Assembly (NCBI GenBank): GCA_013152755.1
Contig: JAADFR010000165.1
Coordinates: 1-59,051, forward strand
Length of the DNA: 59,051 nucleotides
DNA from: Alphaproteobacteria bacterium
Lineage (GTDB): Bacteria > Pseudomonadota > Alphaproteobacteria > Sphingomonadales > Emcibacteraceae
Reading direction: 5' to 3'
Every line of letters starts with the position of its first letter. Within the stretch, counting starts at the first letter, position 1. The translations under genes and the position numbers were made by a program. The notes beneath the pieces were generated by a model. It worked only from the letters and a program-made list of their open reading frames with translations. It searched no databases and was not told the origin of the DNA. This document shows positions 7,483 to 15,403 of this stretch, one piece after another.

Positions 7483-10077
7483 ATGACTGATCAAACGCCT
7501 GTCCAAAATTCCATGAAGTCAGGCACATGGAAAAAATCCTCATGCAAGATGTGCATACATTCCTGCAACACTGTTGTCCATGTGACCGATGATGGTGTCA
7601 TTAACAAGATTGAGGGCGACCCGGACAGCCCGGCCAATATGGGGCGGCTCTGTCCCAAGGGTAATGCGGCGATCATGCGCCATTATGACCCCAGCCGGTT
7701 CAAAACACCGCTGAAACGCACCAACCCCGAAAAGGGACCGGGCATTGATCCCATGTGGGAGCCGATCAGCTGGGACGAGGCCATGGAAACCACAATCCGT
7801 GAGCTGAAAACCTCCATTGATGAAGACCCGCGCAAGCTCCTGCCTTCCATTGCCGATTTTCAGAAGCTCTATCTCTGGGCCTGGCCTCTGGTGGTGAATA
7901 ACAGCAACTATTTCTCAACGGCGGGCAGTTTTTGCGGCGGTGGCTATCACCCGATGAATGGTTTTATCCATTCCACCTTTGCGGCGGCCAATGATGTGAA
8001 TTACTGCAATTACTGGATTAATAACGGCAGTGGGGATGGTTTTTCCTCTCACCTGCATACGGCGGCCCAGGCCTATCATGTGGCCAATGCGCGGGTAGAG
8101 CGCAATATGCGGGTGGTTTGCGTAGAGCCGCGGCTGTCCATCGGCGGGGCCAAGGCCGAAGAATGGGTGCCCATCAAACCGGCGTCCGACCGGCATTTTG
8201 CGCTGGGTCTTTGCCATGTTTTGATCAAGGAAGAACTGTGCGATTATGAGACCCTGAAGAATGACACCAATGCCCCCTATCTGGTGGGTGAGGATGGTTA
8301 TTTCATTCGCAATGCTGACGGCAAGATTTATGTCTGGGACGGCAAGGATAATAAAGCGAAACTCTATGATGACAAAACCGTAGGCGAATTTTCCCTTGAG
8401 GGATCATATGAGGTGGACGGCAAGCCCTGCAAACCTGCCTTCCAGAAATTCAAGGATATTCTGGAGGAATGTACGCCGGAAAAAATGTCCGATACCACGG
8501 TGCCTGCCGATACCATTCGGCGTATTGCCCACGAATTTTCCGAGGCCGCCGAAATTGGCAATACCATAACCATTGAGGACCGGACACTGCCTCTGCGTCC
8601 GGCGGGCTATAATTATTACCGGGGCGCGCACGCTCATAAATATTCCAGCCAGTCCAACCACGCTTTCAAGCTGGTCAATATGCTGGTGGGTAGTATTGAT
8701 GTGCCGGGCGGTCATGTGGGGGCGACCCTTGATGATCAAAAGGTGGATAACGGCCATGTGGCCGAAGGCGACAGCGGGCAATTGCTGGGCACACCTCATC
8801 AGCTTGGCCCTCATCCGGGCTTTTCCTTTCCGCCGGACAATATGGATTTGATGAGCTATTTCCCTCTTGGGGTTCATCCGGGTCATTTGAATGTGGAGGT
8901 CTGGAAAAATCCGGAGAAATTCAATCTGGATTTCAAACCGGATGTGATGCTGATTTGTCACTCCAATCCGATCTGGAGTCTGCCGGGAAACAGGGAAGAC
9001 TGGTTCGACATCATGCGTTCTATGCGCTTTATCGTTGCCATCGACATTGTGCCCAATGACACCAACTGTTTTGCGGATATTATCCTGCCCGGTCATGATT
9101 CTCTGGAAAGCTGGAACATGACCATGATCGAGCCGCCCCATACGGAAGGCATGTGCCTGCGTCAGCCTATGACCGAGCCGCTCTATGATACCCGCAGCGA
9201 GGAAGATATATTCAATGATATATCCGAGGGGCTGGGTGTGCTGGAAGTCTGGAACAGCGTGCTGAATATTGTCAATGGCTTTGAGGAAAGTCCAAATCTG
9301 AAATTGGAGCTGGATCAGAAACACGGCGAGAAAGAAATTGCCCGCCGCAAGGGTCTGAACTGGAACGGTAAGGATCTGGACTGGTATATTGAGCATGGCC
9401 ATTCGGTAACCCCGCGCCGGACTGACAAATGGTATAAGCCGTGGGACGGCATGCGGCTGTTGTTCTATATTGAGGATATTATCCGCGAACGGGATGGTCT
9501 GAAAAAAGCTATGGATGAAGCCCAGGTGCCGATCCGCGATGAATGGCACTGGGATGATTATCAACCTCTGCCGACCCCGGTTCTGGAGCCGGTCCTGCGG
9601 GATAACGGTGACTATGATCTCTATGCCATCACCTTCAAGGATATTCAGCTGAATTTCGGCGAAAGCCTGAATAATCCGTGGATCAAGGATATTGTTTACC
9701 GCGATCCAGTCCATACGGCCCTGCAGCTCAACACCAAAACGGCCAAGGCCAAGGGACTTGCTGACGGTGATCTGGTGCTGGTGGAATCACAATATGGCAA
9801 GATTTATGGCCGCCTTGGCCTGACCGAGGGCATCCATCCGGAAACCATCGGCGTGTCCAATTCCCTGTCGCGTATGATGTCCCAGAATGCGGGCGTGCCT
9901 TACGGCGGCGGGCATTTCAATGACATGCTGCCGGCGGATTTGGAAAATACCGATGCCTGCAGTGCCCAGTGTGAATCTGTTTGCCGGGTGAAGCTGACCA
10001 AGCTGGACGAAATTCCCGATGAATTGAAGGGGGATGGAAACCTGTATAGCTATAGCGACGGAAAGGCCATGCAATGA
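7483..10077 (+). CDS. DMSO-reductase-family molybdopterin oxidoreductase, catalytic subunit without Tat signal
   Basis: This 864-residue protein has an N-terminal [4Fe-4S] site at Cys21, Cys24, Cys28 and Cys57 (CKMCIHSC ... LCPKG), the molybdopterin domain, and a C-terminal molydopterin-dinucleotide-binding domain from about residue 720. Cys151 in GSFCGGGYHP is placed where the protein ligand to molybdenum is expected. Unlike PsrA, PhsA, DmsA or TtrA, the N-terminus (MTDQTPVQNSMKSGTWKK) has no twin-arginine signal, so the subunit is probably cytoplasmic. A clear GGGAG ribosome site precedes the ATG. Length is closer to pyrogallol transhydroxylase/resorcinol-hydroxylase-type enzymes than to PsrA. 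It overlaps the Fe-S subunit by four bases. Family membership is secure; the reaction is unknown. Confidence 0.9.
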   Translation: MTDQTPVQNSMKSGTWKKSSCKMCIHSCNTVVHVTDDGVINKIEGDPDSPANMGRLCPKGNAAIMRHYDPSRFKTPLKRTNPEKGPGIDPMWEPISWDEAMETTIRELKTSIDEDPRKLLPSIADFQKLYLWAWPLVVNNSNYFSTAGSFCGGGYHPMNGFIHSTFAAANDVNYCNYWINNGSGDGFSSHLHTAAQAYHVANARVERNMRVVCVEPRLSIGGAKAEEWVPIKPASDRHFALGLCHVLIKEELCDYETLKNDTNAPYLVGEDGYFIRNADGKIYVWDGKDNKAKLYDDKTVGEFSLEGSYEVDGKPCKPAFQKFKDILEECTPEKMSDTTVPADTIRRIAHEFSEAAEIGNTITIEDRTLPLRPAGYNYYRGAHAHKYSSQSNHAFKLVNMLVGSIDVPGGHVGATLDDQKVDNGHVAEGDSGQLLGTPHQLGPHPGFSFPPDNMDLMSYFPLGVHPGHLNVEVWKNPEKFNLDFKPDVMLICHSNPIWSLPGNREDWFDIMRSMRFIVAIDIVPNDTNCFADIILPGHDSLESWNMTMIEPPHTEGMCLRQPMTEPLYDTRSEEDIFNDISEGLGVLEVWNSVLNIVNGFEESPNLKLELDQKHGEKEIARRKGLNWNGKDLDWYIEHGHSVTPRRTDKWYKPWDGMRLLFYIEDIIRERDGLKKAMDEAQVPIRDEWHWDDYQPLPTPVLEPVLRDNGDYDLYAITFKDIQLNFGESLNNPWIKDIVYRDPVHTALQLNTKTAKAKGLADGDLVLVESQYGKIYGRLGLTEGIHPETIGVSNSLSRMMSQNAGVPYGGGHFNDMLPADLENTDACSAQCESVCRVKLTKLDEIPDELKGDGNLYSYSDGKAMQ

Positions 10078-10688
10078 CCAGTTACGGAATGGTATTTGAC
10101 GTCAAACGCTGTATCGGGTGCAATGCCTGTACGGTGGCTTGCAAGCAGGAAAACTCCTTGCCGGACGGTGTGTTTTTCACCCGAACGCTGAGCGCGGAAA
10201 CCGGCGAATTTCCCAATGTGTCGCGGACCTATCTGCCGACGATCTGCAATCATTGCGAGGATGCGCCCTGCGAAAAGGTCTGCCCCAGCGGGGCCACATG
10301 GACCCGCGATGACGGCATTGTCATGGTGGATGCGGATAAATGCATTGGCTGTGGCTCCTGCGCGGTGGCCTGCCCATATGATATGCGCACCCAGATTGAG
10401 GAGACCCAGATTAAAGCCGGGTTGTTCGGCGACGGTAATCTGACCCCCTTTGAGGAACAGGGCTATTCCCGGTTTGAATGCGGCACCTTTACAAAATGTG
10501 ATTTCTGTTCAGAGCGTGTGGATGCGGGCAAGGACCCGGCCTGCGTCGCGACCTGTCCCACGGACGCGCGTATATTTGGTGATCTTGATGATCCGGACAG
10601 CAAGGTAAGCCGCCTGATCCGGGATCGCCTGGGCCGTCAGCCCCTGCCGGAGAAGAATACCCGGCCCAAAGTATTCTATATTGATTGA
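10074..10688 (+). CDS. Four-cluster [4Fe-4S] electron-transfer subunit (DmsB/PsrB type)
   Basis: This 204-residue protein has 16 cysteines arranged as four ferredoxin-like motifs: Cys13/16/19/23, Cys58/61/66/70, Cys90/93/96/100 and Cys142/145/157/161. That is the standard pattern for the beta subunit that wires a DMSO-reductase-family enzyme to its membrane anchor. It overlaps the catalytic subunit by four bases. The membrane subunit starts 16 bases after its stop. The small size (about 200 residues) matches DmsB/PhsB, not the larger pyrogallol transhydroxylase beta subunit, which carries an extra domain. It has no signal peptide, as is usual for these subunits. Confidence 0.93.
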   Translation: MTSYGMVFDVKRCIGCNACTVACKQENSLPDGVFFTRTLSAETGEFPNVSRTYLPTICNHCEDAPCEKVCPSGATWTRDDGIVMVDADKCIGCGSCAVACPYDMRTQIEETQIKAGLFGDGNLTPFEEQGYSRFECGTFTKCDFCSERVDAGKDPACVATCPTDARIFGDLDDPDSKVSRLIRDRLGRQPLPEKNTRPKVFYID

Positions 10689-10704
10689 CCCGAGGAGAAA
10701 GACC

Positions 10705-11613
10705 ATGTTTAACATAAGTTTGAAAAACACCCTTCGCCCCGGATTTGCTGGCCGGACCTTTAAATCCGGCTATCGCTTTCAGCGTTACTGGGGCACGCCC
10801 ATGGCAACCGCCTTCTTTTGCGGGGAGACCGGGGCCGGGCTATTCATCATTTCCATGCTGCTGGATTTCATGCCGGGGATTATCCTTGGCCTGTTGATTA
10901 CGGGCGTGGGCAAGACCTTTTTCCATCTGACCCATATGGGGGTGCCGTCAAAGTCATGGCGGGCCATATTGCGTCCTGACCGCTCGTGGATCAGCCGGGG
11001 CCTGTGGGGGATTATATTCTTTGTGGGCTTTGGCAGTCTTCATATTCTGGGCCAGATATTCGGGGTTATGCCAGAGGCTTTGGCACAGCCCGTTTATTAT
11101 CTAGCCCTTGCCGGGGCGATGGTGGTCATTGTCTATCAGGGGTTCGCCATGTCCCATTCCACGGCTATATCCCTGTGGAGTACAGGATTAATGCCCGTAT
11201 CCAGTATGCTCTATGGTTTGCTGGCGGGAACATCCCTGATTACGATCCTGAGTGTTTTTGGTTTTTCTGCCGCCCATATGGATATGGTTATCACGGTGCA
11301 AAATATTTTACTGGTTGGCGTGCTGGTGACGCTCATCAGTTTGCTCCATGGAGCGAAAAACGGGTCCAAGGGGGCGCAACAATCTTACGTCCTGCTGACC
11401 AGTGATTTTCTGGCGCGGCCTTTCTTGTATGGCGTTGTGGGAATCGGGGTCCTCATTCCCCTGTTGATCGGTCTGCTCGCATCGCAAAACACCATTACCA
11501 TATTGGTTTCAGGCGTCTGTGTGCTGATCGGTTTTTGTCTTTTCAGGCTGCTTATTTTTAAAGCCGGGGTGCTTGACCCTATCCTAAGTCCCGCAGATAT
11601 CTTCAAGAGATAA
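10705..11613 (+). CDS. NrfD/PsrC-type membrane anchor subunit
   Basis: The ATG at 10705 has a GAGGAG site at good spacing. A TTG 24 bases upstream would extend the frame into the preceding gene and is less likely. The product is about 302 residues with around eight hydrophobic segments, matching NrfD/DmsC-type subunits that exchange electrons with quinones. GTPMATAFFCGETGAGLFIIS near residue 30 and FFHLTHMGVPSKSWRAI near residue 75 are typical of the family. It completes an alpha-beta-gamma complex with the two preceding genes. A rho-independent terminator follows 28 bases after the stop. Confidence 0.9.
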   Translation: MFNISLKNTLRPGFAGRTFKSGYRFQRYWGTPMATAFFCGETGAGLFIISMLLDFMPGIILGLLITGVGKTFFHLTHMGVPSKSWRAILRPDRSWISRGLWGIIFFVGFGSLHILGQIFGVMPEALAQPVYYLALAGAMVVIVYQGFAMSHSTAISLWSTGLMPVSSMLYGLLAGTSLITILSVFGFSAAHMDMVITVQNILLVGVLVTLISLLHGAKNGSKGAQQSYVLLTSDFLARPFLYGVVGIGVLIPLLIGLLASQNTITILVSGVCVLIGFCLFRLLIFKAGVLDPILSPADIFKR

Positions 11614-11640
11614 GCGGACTTCATAATAAACTTATTAGAA

Positions 11641-11677
11641 AGCCGATTGATATCGTTGTGTCAGTCGGCTTTTTTTT
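11641..11677 (+). terminator. Rho-independent terminator of the molybdoenzyme operon
   Basis: AGCCGATTGA (11641-11650) pairs with TCAGTCGGCT (11661-11670) with one wobble pair, followed by a run of nine T. It lies directly downstream of the NrfD-type gene and closes the operon. Confidence 0.88.
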
Positions 11678-11703
11678 ATTTTCTGCGAATATGGGAAATA
11701 TGG

Positions 11704-11732
11704 TTGACAAATGGAGTAAATTTATTTTAACA
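11704..11732 (+). promoter_or_regulatory. Possible sigma-70-type promoter for receptor B
   Basis: TTGACA at 11704-11709 is a consensus -35 hexamer. A weak -10 (TAACAT, spacing 18) follows in a very AT-rich stretch about 70 to 100 bases before the receptor start. Only the -35 element is convincing. Confidence 0.35.
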
Positions 11733-11802
11733 TTAAAGTAATAATGAAAATACCGATAAAAAAAACGATAAATTCGTATTATGTCATACCACTTGCGTCA
11801 AA

Positions 11803-14340
11803 ATGGCTCGTTATCATAAAACAGGGAAGAATATTGTGACTCAAAATACTCCAAAAAGAACGAATAATTTTTTGAACAACCTGCTCGGGTTTACGGCACT
11901 GGCGGGCATGATGTTGGCAACCGCGCAGACATCCGTTGCGCAAAGTGATGCAGAGGACGCAAAGCCCGATAGCACGGTTCTGGAAGAAATCACCGTAACC
12001 GCCCAAAAACGTCAACAGAATTTACAGGATGTCGGCATCGCAATTTCGGCCTTTACCGGCGCCATGCTGGACAGGATGGGCGTGACCCAGAGCTATGAAG
12101 TGGCTGACCTGACGCCAGGCGTCCATATCAGCGGAAATCTTGCCGGTCAGAATACCCAGTTTACCATTCGCGGCGTGACCCAGAATGACTTTAATGACAT
12201 CGTGGAATCGCCCAATGCGGTTTATCTGGATGAAGGCTATATCGCCATCGCGCAGGCACAGTCCTTCGCCACATTCGATATTGACCGGGTTGAAATTCTT
12301 AAAGGACCGCAGGGCACGCTCTTTGGCCGGAACGCGACAGGCGGCCTTGTGCATTATATCAGCCGTCAGCCAACCTTTGACGAGGTGAAGGGGTATGTTG
12401 ATGCGACTGTCGGTATTTATGACACACCGGCCAATGCACAAAGTTATGAGGTTACCGGGGCCTTGAATATCCCCATGTCAGACAAGTTAGCGGCGCGGTT
12501 CGCGGTAAAATACCGCAATCATGAAGGCTATTTGAAAAACAATTATCCGGCGGGCCAGTTCGGCGGTTCTCCCGGGGCCGGGGCCGGGGCTAATTTGGGC
12601 GATGATGATACTTTTTCCGCCCGCAGTACTTTCCTGTTCCAGCCCAATGAAGATCTGTCCATCCGCCTTTCCGGCAATTATTCAACCAGTAATCTGGCCA
12701 CAGGCCCCTATCAGTCCAAACCGACCATTGCCGTTTTTGAGAATGTAAATGGCGCGCCGGAACTTGTGAATGTTATTGATGTGGCTGCCGGGGAAACACG
12801 GGCATCGATTGCGCCTGATGGTTCTGATTTTGGGTCTGATCTGGATAATGATGGTATCTTTGGGTTGAATGACCCGGATGATGCCTTTCTGACATCCCGC
12901 TTTGGGACTGGTACTGACTTTTTTGGCTATCTTGATCCCGACGGTGCAGATTTTACCACTTCCAGTGACTTTGCCTTTCAGAATCAGGGAAGTATTGACA
13001 CTTATGGGGTTAACTTGAATATCGGTTGGGATATTAATGAAAATACGACGTTAACTGCCATTACTGACTTTAAAGATTATAAAAAACTGTTGTTCATTGA
13101 TGTGGATGCGGCACCAGTTAATCAAACGGGCAATTTTGCGTCTGTAGATGCGACTAGCTTTACTCAGGAAATACGCCTTAACGGTGAAGGCGAAAGAACC
13201 CGCTGGGTCGCCGGGCTGTTTTACCTGAATATTGACAATGAATCACATAATGGTTTGAAATTTCCTGTGGGCAGTGTGGTTCCCGGTGCCCCGTTTGACC
13301 TGTCATCCGTTGCCAAGTTAAAGACGAATTCCTATTCCGCTTTCGGTCAGGTAGAATATGATTTGAGCGATAAGCTGACCTTCATTACCGGTATCCGATT
13401 GATACGGGAAGAAAAGGATTACGATTTTCTTCAGGGTATATTTTTCACCCAGAGTTCTTTGGAAATTGATCAGGGAACGCCTTTCCAGATCGGCCCGTTA
13501 TTTAACGGACCGGGTGGGTCTCCCTCGTCATTTCTCTCCAAAACCAGCAATACGCTCTGGGCCGGAAATATTCAACTGGATTACCGCCCGAATGATGACC
13601 TTCTGGTTTTTGCCTCCCTTAAACGCGGGGTAAAAGCCGGCAGTTTTAACGCGCAACTGGCTGGCGGCGCGCCGGTCCCGGATCTGGTCAATGCCATTCC
13701 CTATAAGGAAGAAGTCCTCTATAGCTATGAATTGGGATTTAAGAAGACATTTGCCGATGGTCGTGCCCGTTTTAACGGTAACTTCTTCTATTATGATTAT
13801 AATGATTATCAGGCCTTTCTGTTCACGGGTGTTTCCGGGCTTGTCGTTAATGCCGATGCCCGCTATGTCGGGGCTGATTTTGAATTACAGGTAATGCCGG
13901 TTCAGGGGCTGTTGGCACAATTCTCAGGATCATGGATTGACGCAAAACTTAGCAATGTTCCCTTGCGTATTGGCGGCCCGGTCCGGCGCGATTTGCAACC
14001 AACCTATACGCCGAAATTCCAGTTTTCCGGATTGCTGCGCTATGAATGGGAGGCGTTCGGCGGGATGATGTCAATTTTAGGGGATGGTTCATGGTCAGAC
14101 TCTTTCTTCTATAACTTAAGAAATTTCGATGCAGATAAGTTTGGCAGTTATTTTCTGGTCAATGCCCGTTTGGGGTGGACCAATGAAGATGAAACGCTGG
14201 AAGTGGCCTTGCAGGCCCGAAATCTGACCGATGCACGCGCGGGAACCCAAGGGTTTGACCTTGCCACTTTATGCGGCTGTAATGAGGTTGCTTACCGGGC
14301 GCCGCGCTGGTTCGGGTTCAATGTAAAAGTCAACTATTGA
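11803..14340 (+). CDS. TonB-dependent outer-membrane receptor B
   Basis: This outer-membrane receptor is up to 845 residues long. It has a signal peptide ending near TSVAQ, a TonB-box-like EEITVTAQKR, a plug with VEILKGPQGTLFGRNATGG (about 165-183), and a barrel ending in FNVKVNY. The first ATG (11803) lacks a clear ribosome site. A GTG eleven codons later (11836) is preceded by AGGGAAG at good spacing and gives a more normal signal peptide, so it may be the true start. An oxidoreductase gene starts 13 bases after the stop, suggesting a two-gene operon. It shares the plug signature with receptors A and C but has a different insert-rich barrel, including a DNDGIFGLNDPDD-like acidic loop around residue 350. 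The substrate is unknown. Confidence 0.92.
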   Translation: MARYHKTGKNIVTQNTPKRTNNFLNNLLGFTALAGMMLATAQTSVAQSDAEDAKPDSTVLEEITVTAQKRQQNLQDVGIAISAFTGAMLDRMGVTQSYEVADLTPGVHISGNLAGQNTQFTIRGVTQNDFNDIVESPNAVYLDEGYIAIAQAQSFATFDIDRVEILKGPQGTLFGRNATGGLVHYISRQPTFDEVKGYVDATVGIYDTPANAQSYEVTGALNIPMSDKLAARFAVKYRNHEGYLKNNYPAGQFGGSPGAGAGANLGDDDTFSARSTFLFQPNEDLSIRLSGNYSTSNLATGPYQSKPTIAVFENVNGAPELVNVIDVAAGETRASIAPDGSDFGSDLDNDGIFGLNDPDDAFLTSRFGTGTDFFGYLDPDGADFTTSSDFAFQNQGSIDTYGVNLNIGWDINENTTLTAITDFKDYKKLLFIDVDAAPVNQTGNFASVDATSFTQEIRLNGEGERTRWVAGLFYLNIDNESHNGLKFPVGSVVPGAPFDLSSVAKLKTNSYSAFGQVEYDLSDKLTFITGIRLIREEKDYDFLQGIFFTQSSLEIDQGTPFQIGPLFNGPGGSPSSFLSKTSNTLWAGNIQLDYRPNDDLLVFASLKRGVKAGSFNAQLAGGAPVPDLVNAIPYKEEVLYSYELGFKKTFADGRARFNGNFFYYDYNDYQAFLFTGVSGLVVNADARYVGADFELQVMPVQGLLAQFSGSWIDAKLSNVPLRIGGPVRRDLQPTYTPKFQFSGLLRYEWEAFGGMMSILGDGSWSDSFFYNLRNFDADKFGSYFLVNARLGWTNEDETLEVALQARNLTDARAGTQGFDLATLCGCNEVAYRAPRWFGFNVKVNY

Positions 14341-14353
14341 GTAATAGCTTGCC

Positions 14354-15316
14354 ATGCGTGCCATATATTATGAGAAATTTGGTTCTGCCGATGTTTTGAA
14401 AATTGGTGATTTGTCAAAGCCGGACATAAAGCCTGGGCAGGTTCTGGTGCAAATAGCGGCGGCGGCGGTTAACCCCATTGACCGCCGGCTTCGTGCCGGA
14501 GAACTGCAGGAATTCTTTCAAAGAGAATGGCCTATAATCCCTGGTTTTGATTTCTCGGGCCGTATCGTGGAGGTGGGTGACGGCGTTACCGGTTGGCAAG
14601 TGGGTCAGGACGTTGTTGGCCTCGCCTTTAGCTGGTTCCTGCATGGGGGAACCTACGCGGAATATATTGCCGTCGATGCCTCTGCCATTGCCATGAAGCC
14701 AGATAATATTTCCTTTATTGAGGGCGCTGCCCTGCCACTGGTTAGTTTGACGGCCTGGCAGGCTCTGGTGGAATTTTCAGACTTAAAATCCGGGCAGAGG
14801 GTGCTTATACAGGCCGGGGCGGGCGGCCTTGGCAGTACGGCAATTTCAATCGCAAAATATATGGGTGCCTATGTTTATACAACGGCGCGCGAACATAATT
14901 TCGATTATGTCAAATCTTGCGGGGCTGATTTTGCCATTGATTACACGGCGTCCAGCTATGTTGATCTGATCAAGGCGCGGGAGCCGGATGGCCTGGATGT
15001 GGTTCTGGAATCCCTGACAAATGATGAGGCAATTACATCAGCAATTCATCTTGTTAAGCCGGGCGGAGCCGTTCCCTATATGAATAATCCGCCGCCGGAT
15101 ATGGATGAGATACGCCAAAAAAACATCAAGACAGATTTTTTGCATAATCGCCCGGACGGTCAGATGTTGCAGGACATAATGGCGTTATACGGGGCGGGTA
15201 AGGTGCAAATCCCTTATATCGAAACCATGAAAATGGAAGAGGCCGCAGAGGCGCACCGCCGTTCAGAAGGCTGGCATACACGGGGAAAGATGGTTTTGCA
15301 TATTCAGGATATGTAA
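14354..15316 (+). CDS. MDR-superfamily NAD(P)H:quinone oxidoreductase-like protein
   Basis: This 320-residue protein belongs to the medium-chain dehydrogenase/reductase superfamily, zinc-free quinone-oxidoreductase/enoyl-reductase branch. The N-terminal GroES-like domain contains NPIDRRLRAGELQEF and PIIPGFDFSGRIVEVG. The nucleotide-binding Rossmann motif is QAGAGGLGSTAISIAK at about residues 154-169. Structural and catalytic zinc cysteines are absent. It is coupled to receptor B (13-base gap), implying that it acts on a compound imported there or on an intermediate of the same pathway. A terminator follows. Confidence 0.87.
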   Translation: MRAIYYEKFGSADVLKIGDLSKPDIKPGQVLVQIAAAAVNPIDRRLRAGELQEFFQREWPIIPGFDFSGRIVEVGDGVTGWQVGQDVVGLAFSWFLHGGTYAEYIAVDASAIAMKPDNISFIEGAALPLVSLTAWQALVEFSDLKSGQRVLIQAGAGGLGSTAISIAKYMGAYVYTTAREHNFDYVKSCGADFAIDYTASSYVDLIKAREPDGLDVVLESLTNDEAITSAIHLVKPGGAVPYMNNPPPDMDEIRQKNIKTDFLHNRPDGQMLQDIMALYGAGKVQIPYIETMKMEEAAEAHRRSEGWHTRGKMVLHIQDM

Positions 15317-15346
15317 AGGGTGTTTTATAGAGTCTTTTAGAAATTT

Positions 15347-15377
15347 AAAAGGGAAGCTCGAGAGCTTCCCTTTTTTT
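15347..15377. terminator. Bidirectional terminator between convergent genes
   Basis: GGGAAGCTC (15351-15359) and GAGCTTCCC (15362-15370) form a perfect stem flanked by an A run on the left and seven T on the right. It can therefore terminate both the oxidoreductase transcript and the convergent receptor C transcript. Confidence 0.9.
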
Positions 15378-15403
15378 AATGGTTTTAGTGAGAGGTGTCT
15401 GTC

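Noticed and set aside
8404-9714. Long minus-strand open frame of 436 codons opposite the DMSO-family gene
   Set aside because: Shadow frame on the strand opposite a secure coding region, with no recognisable domain.
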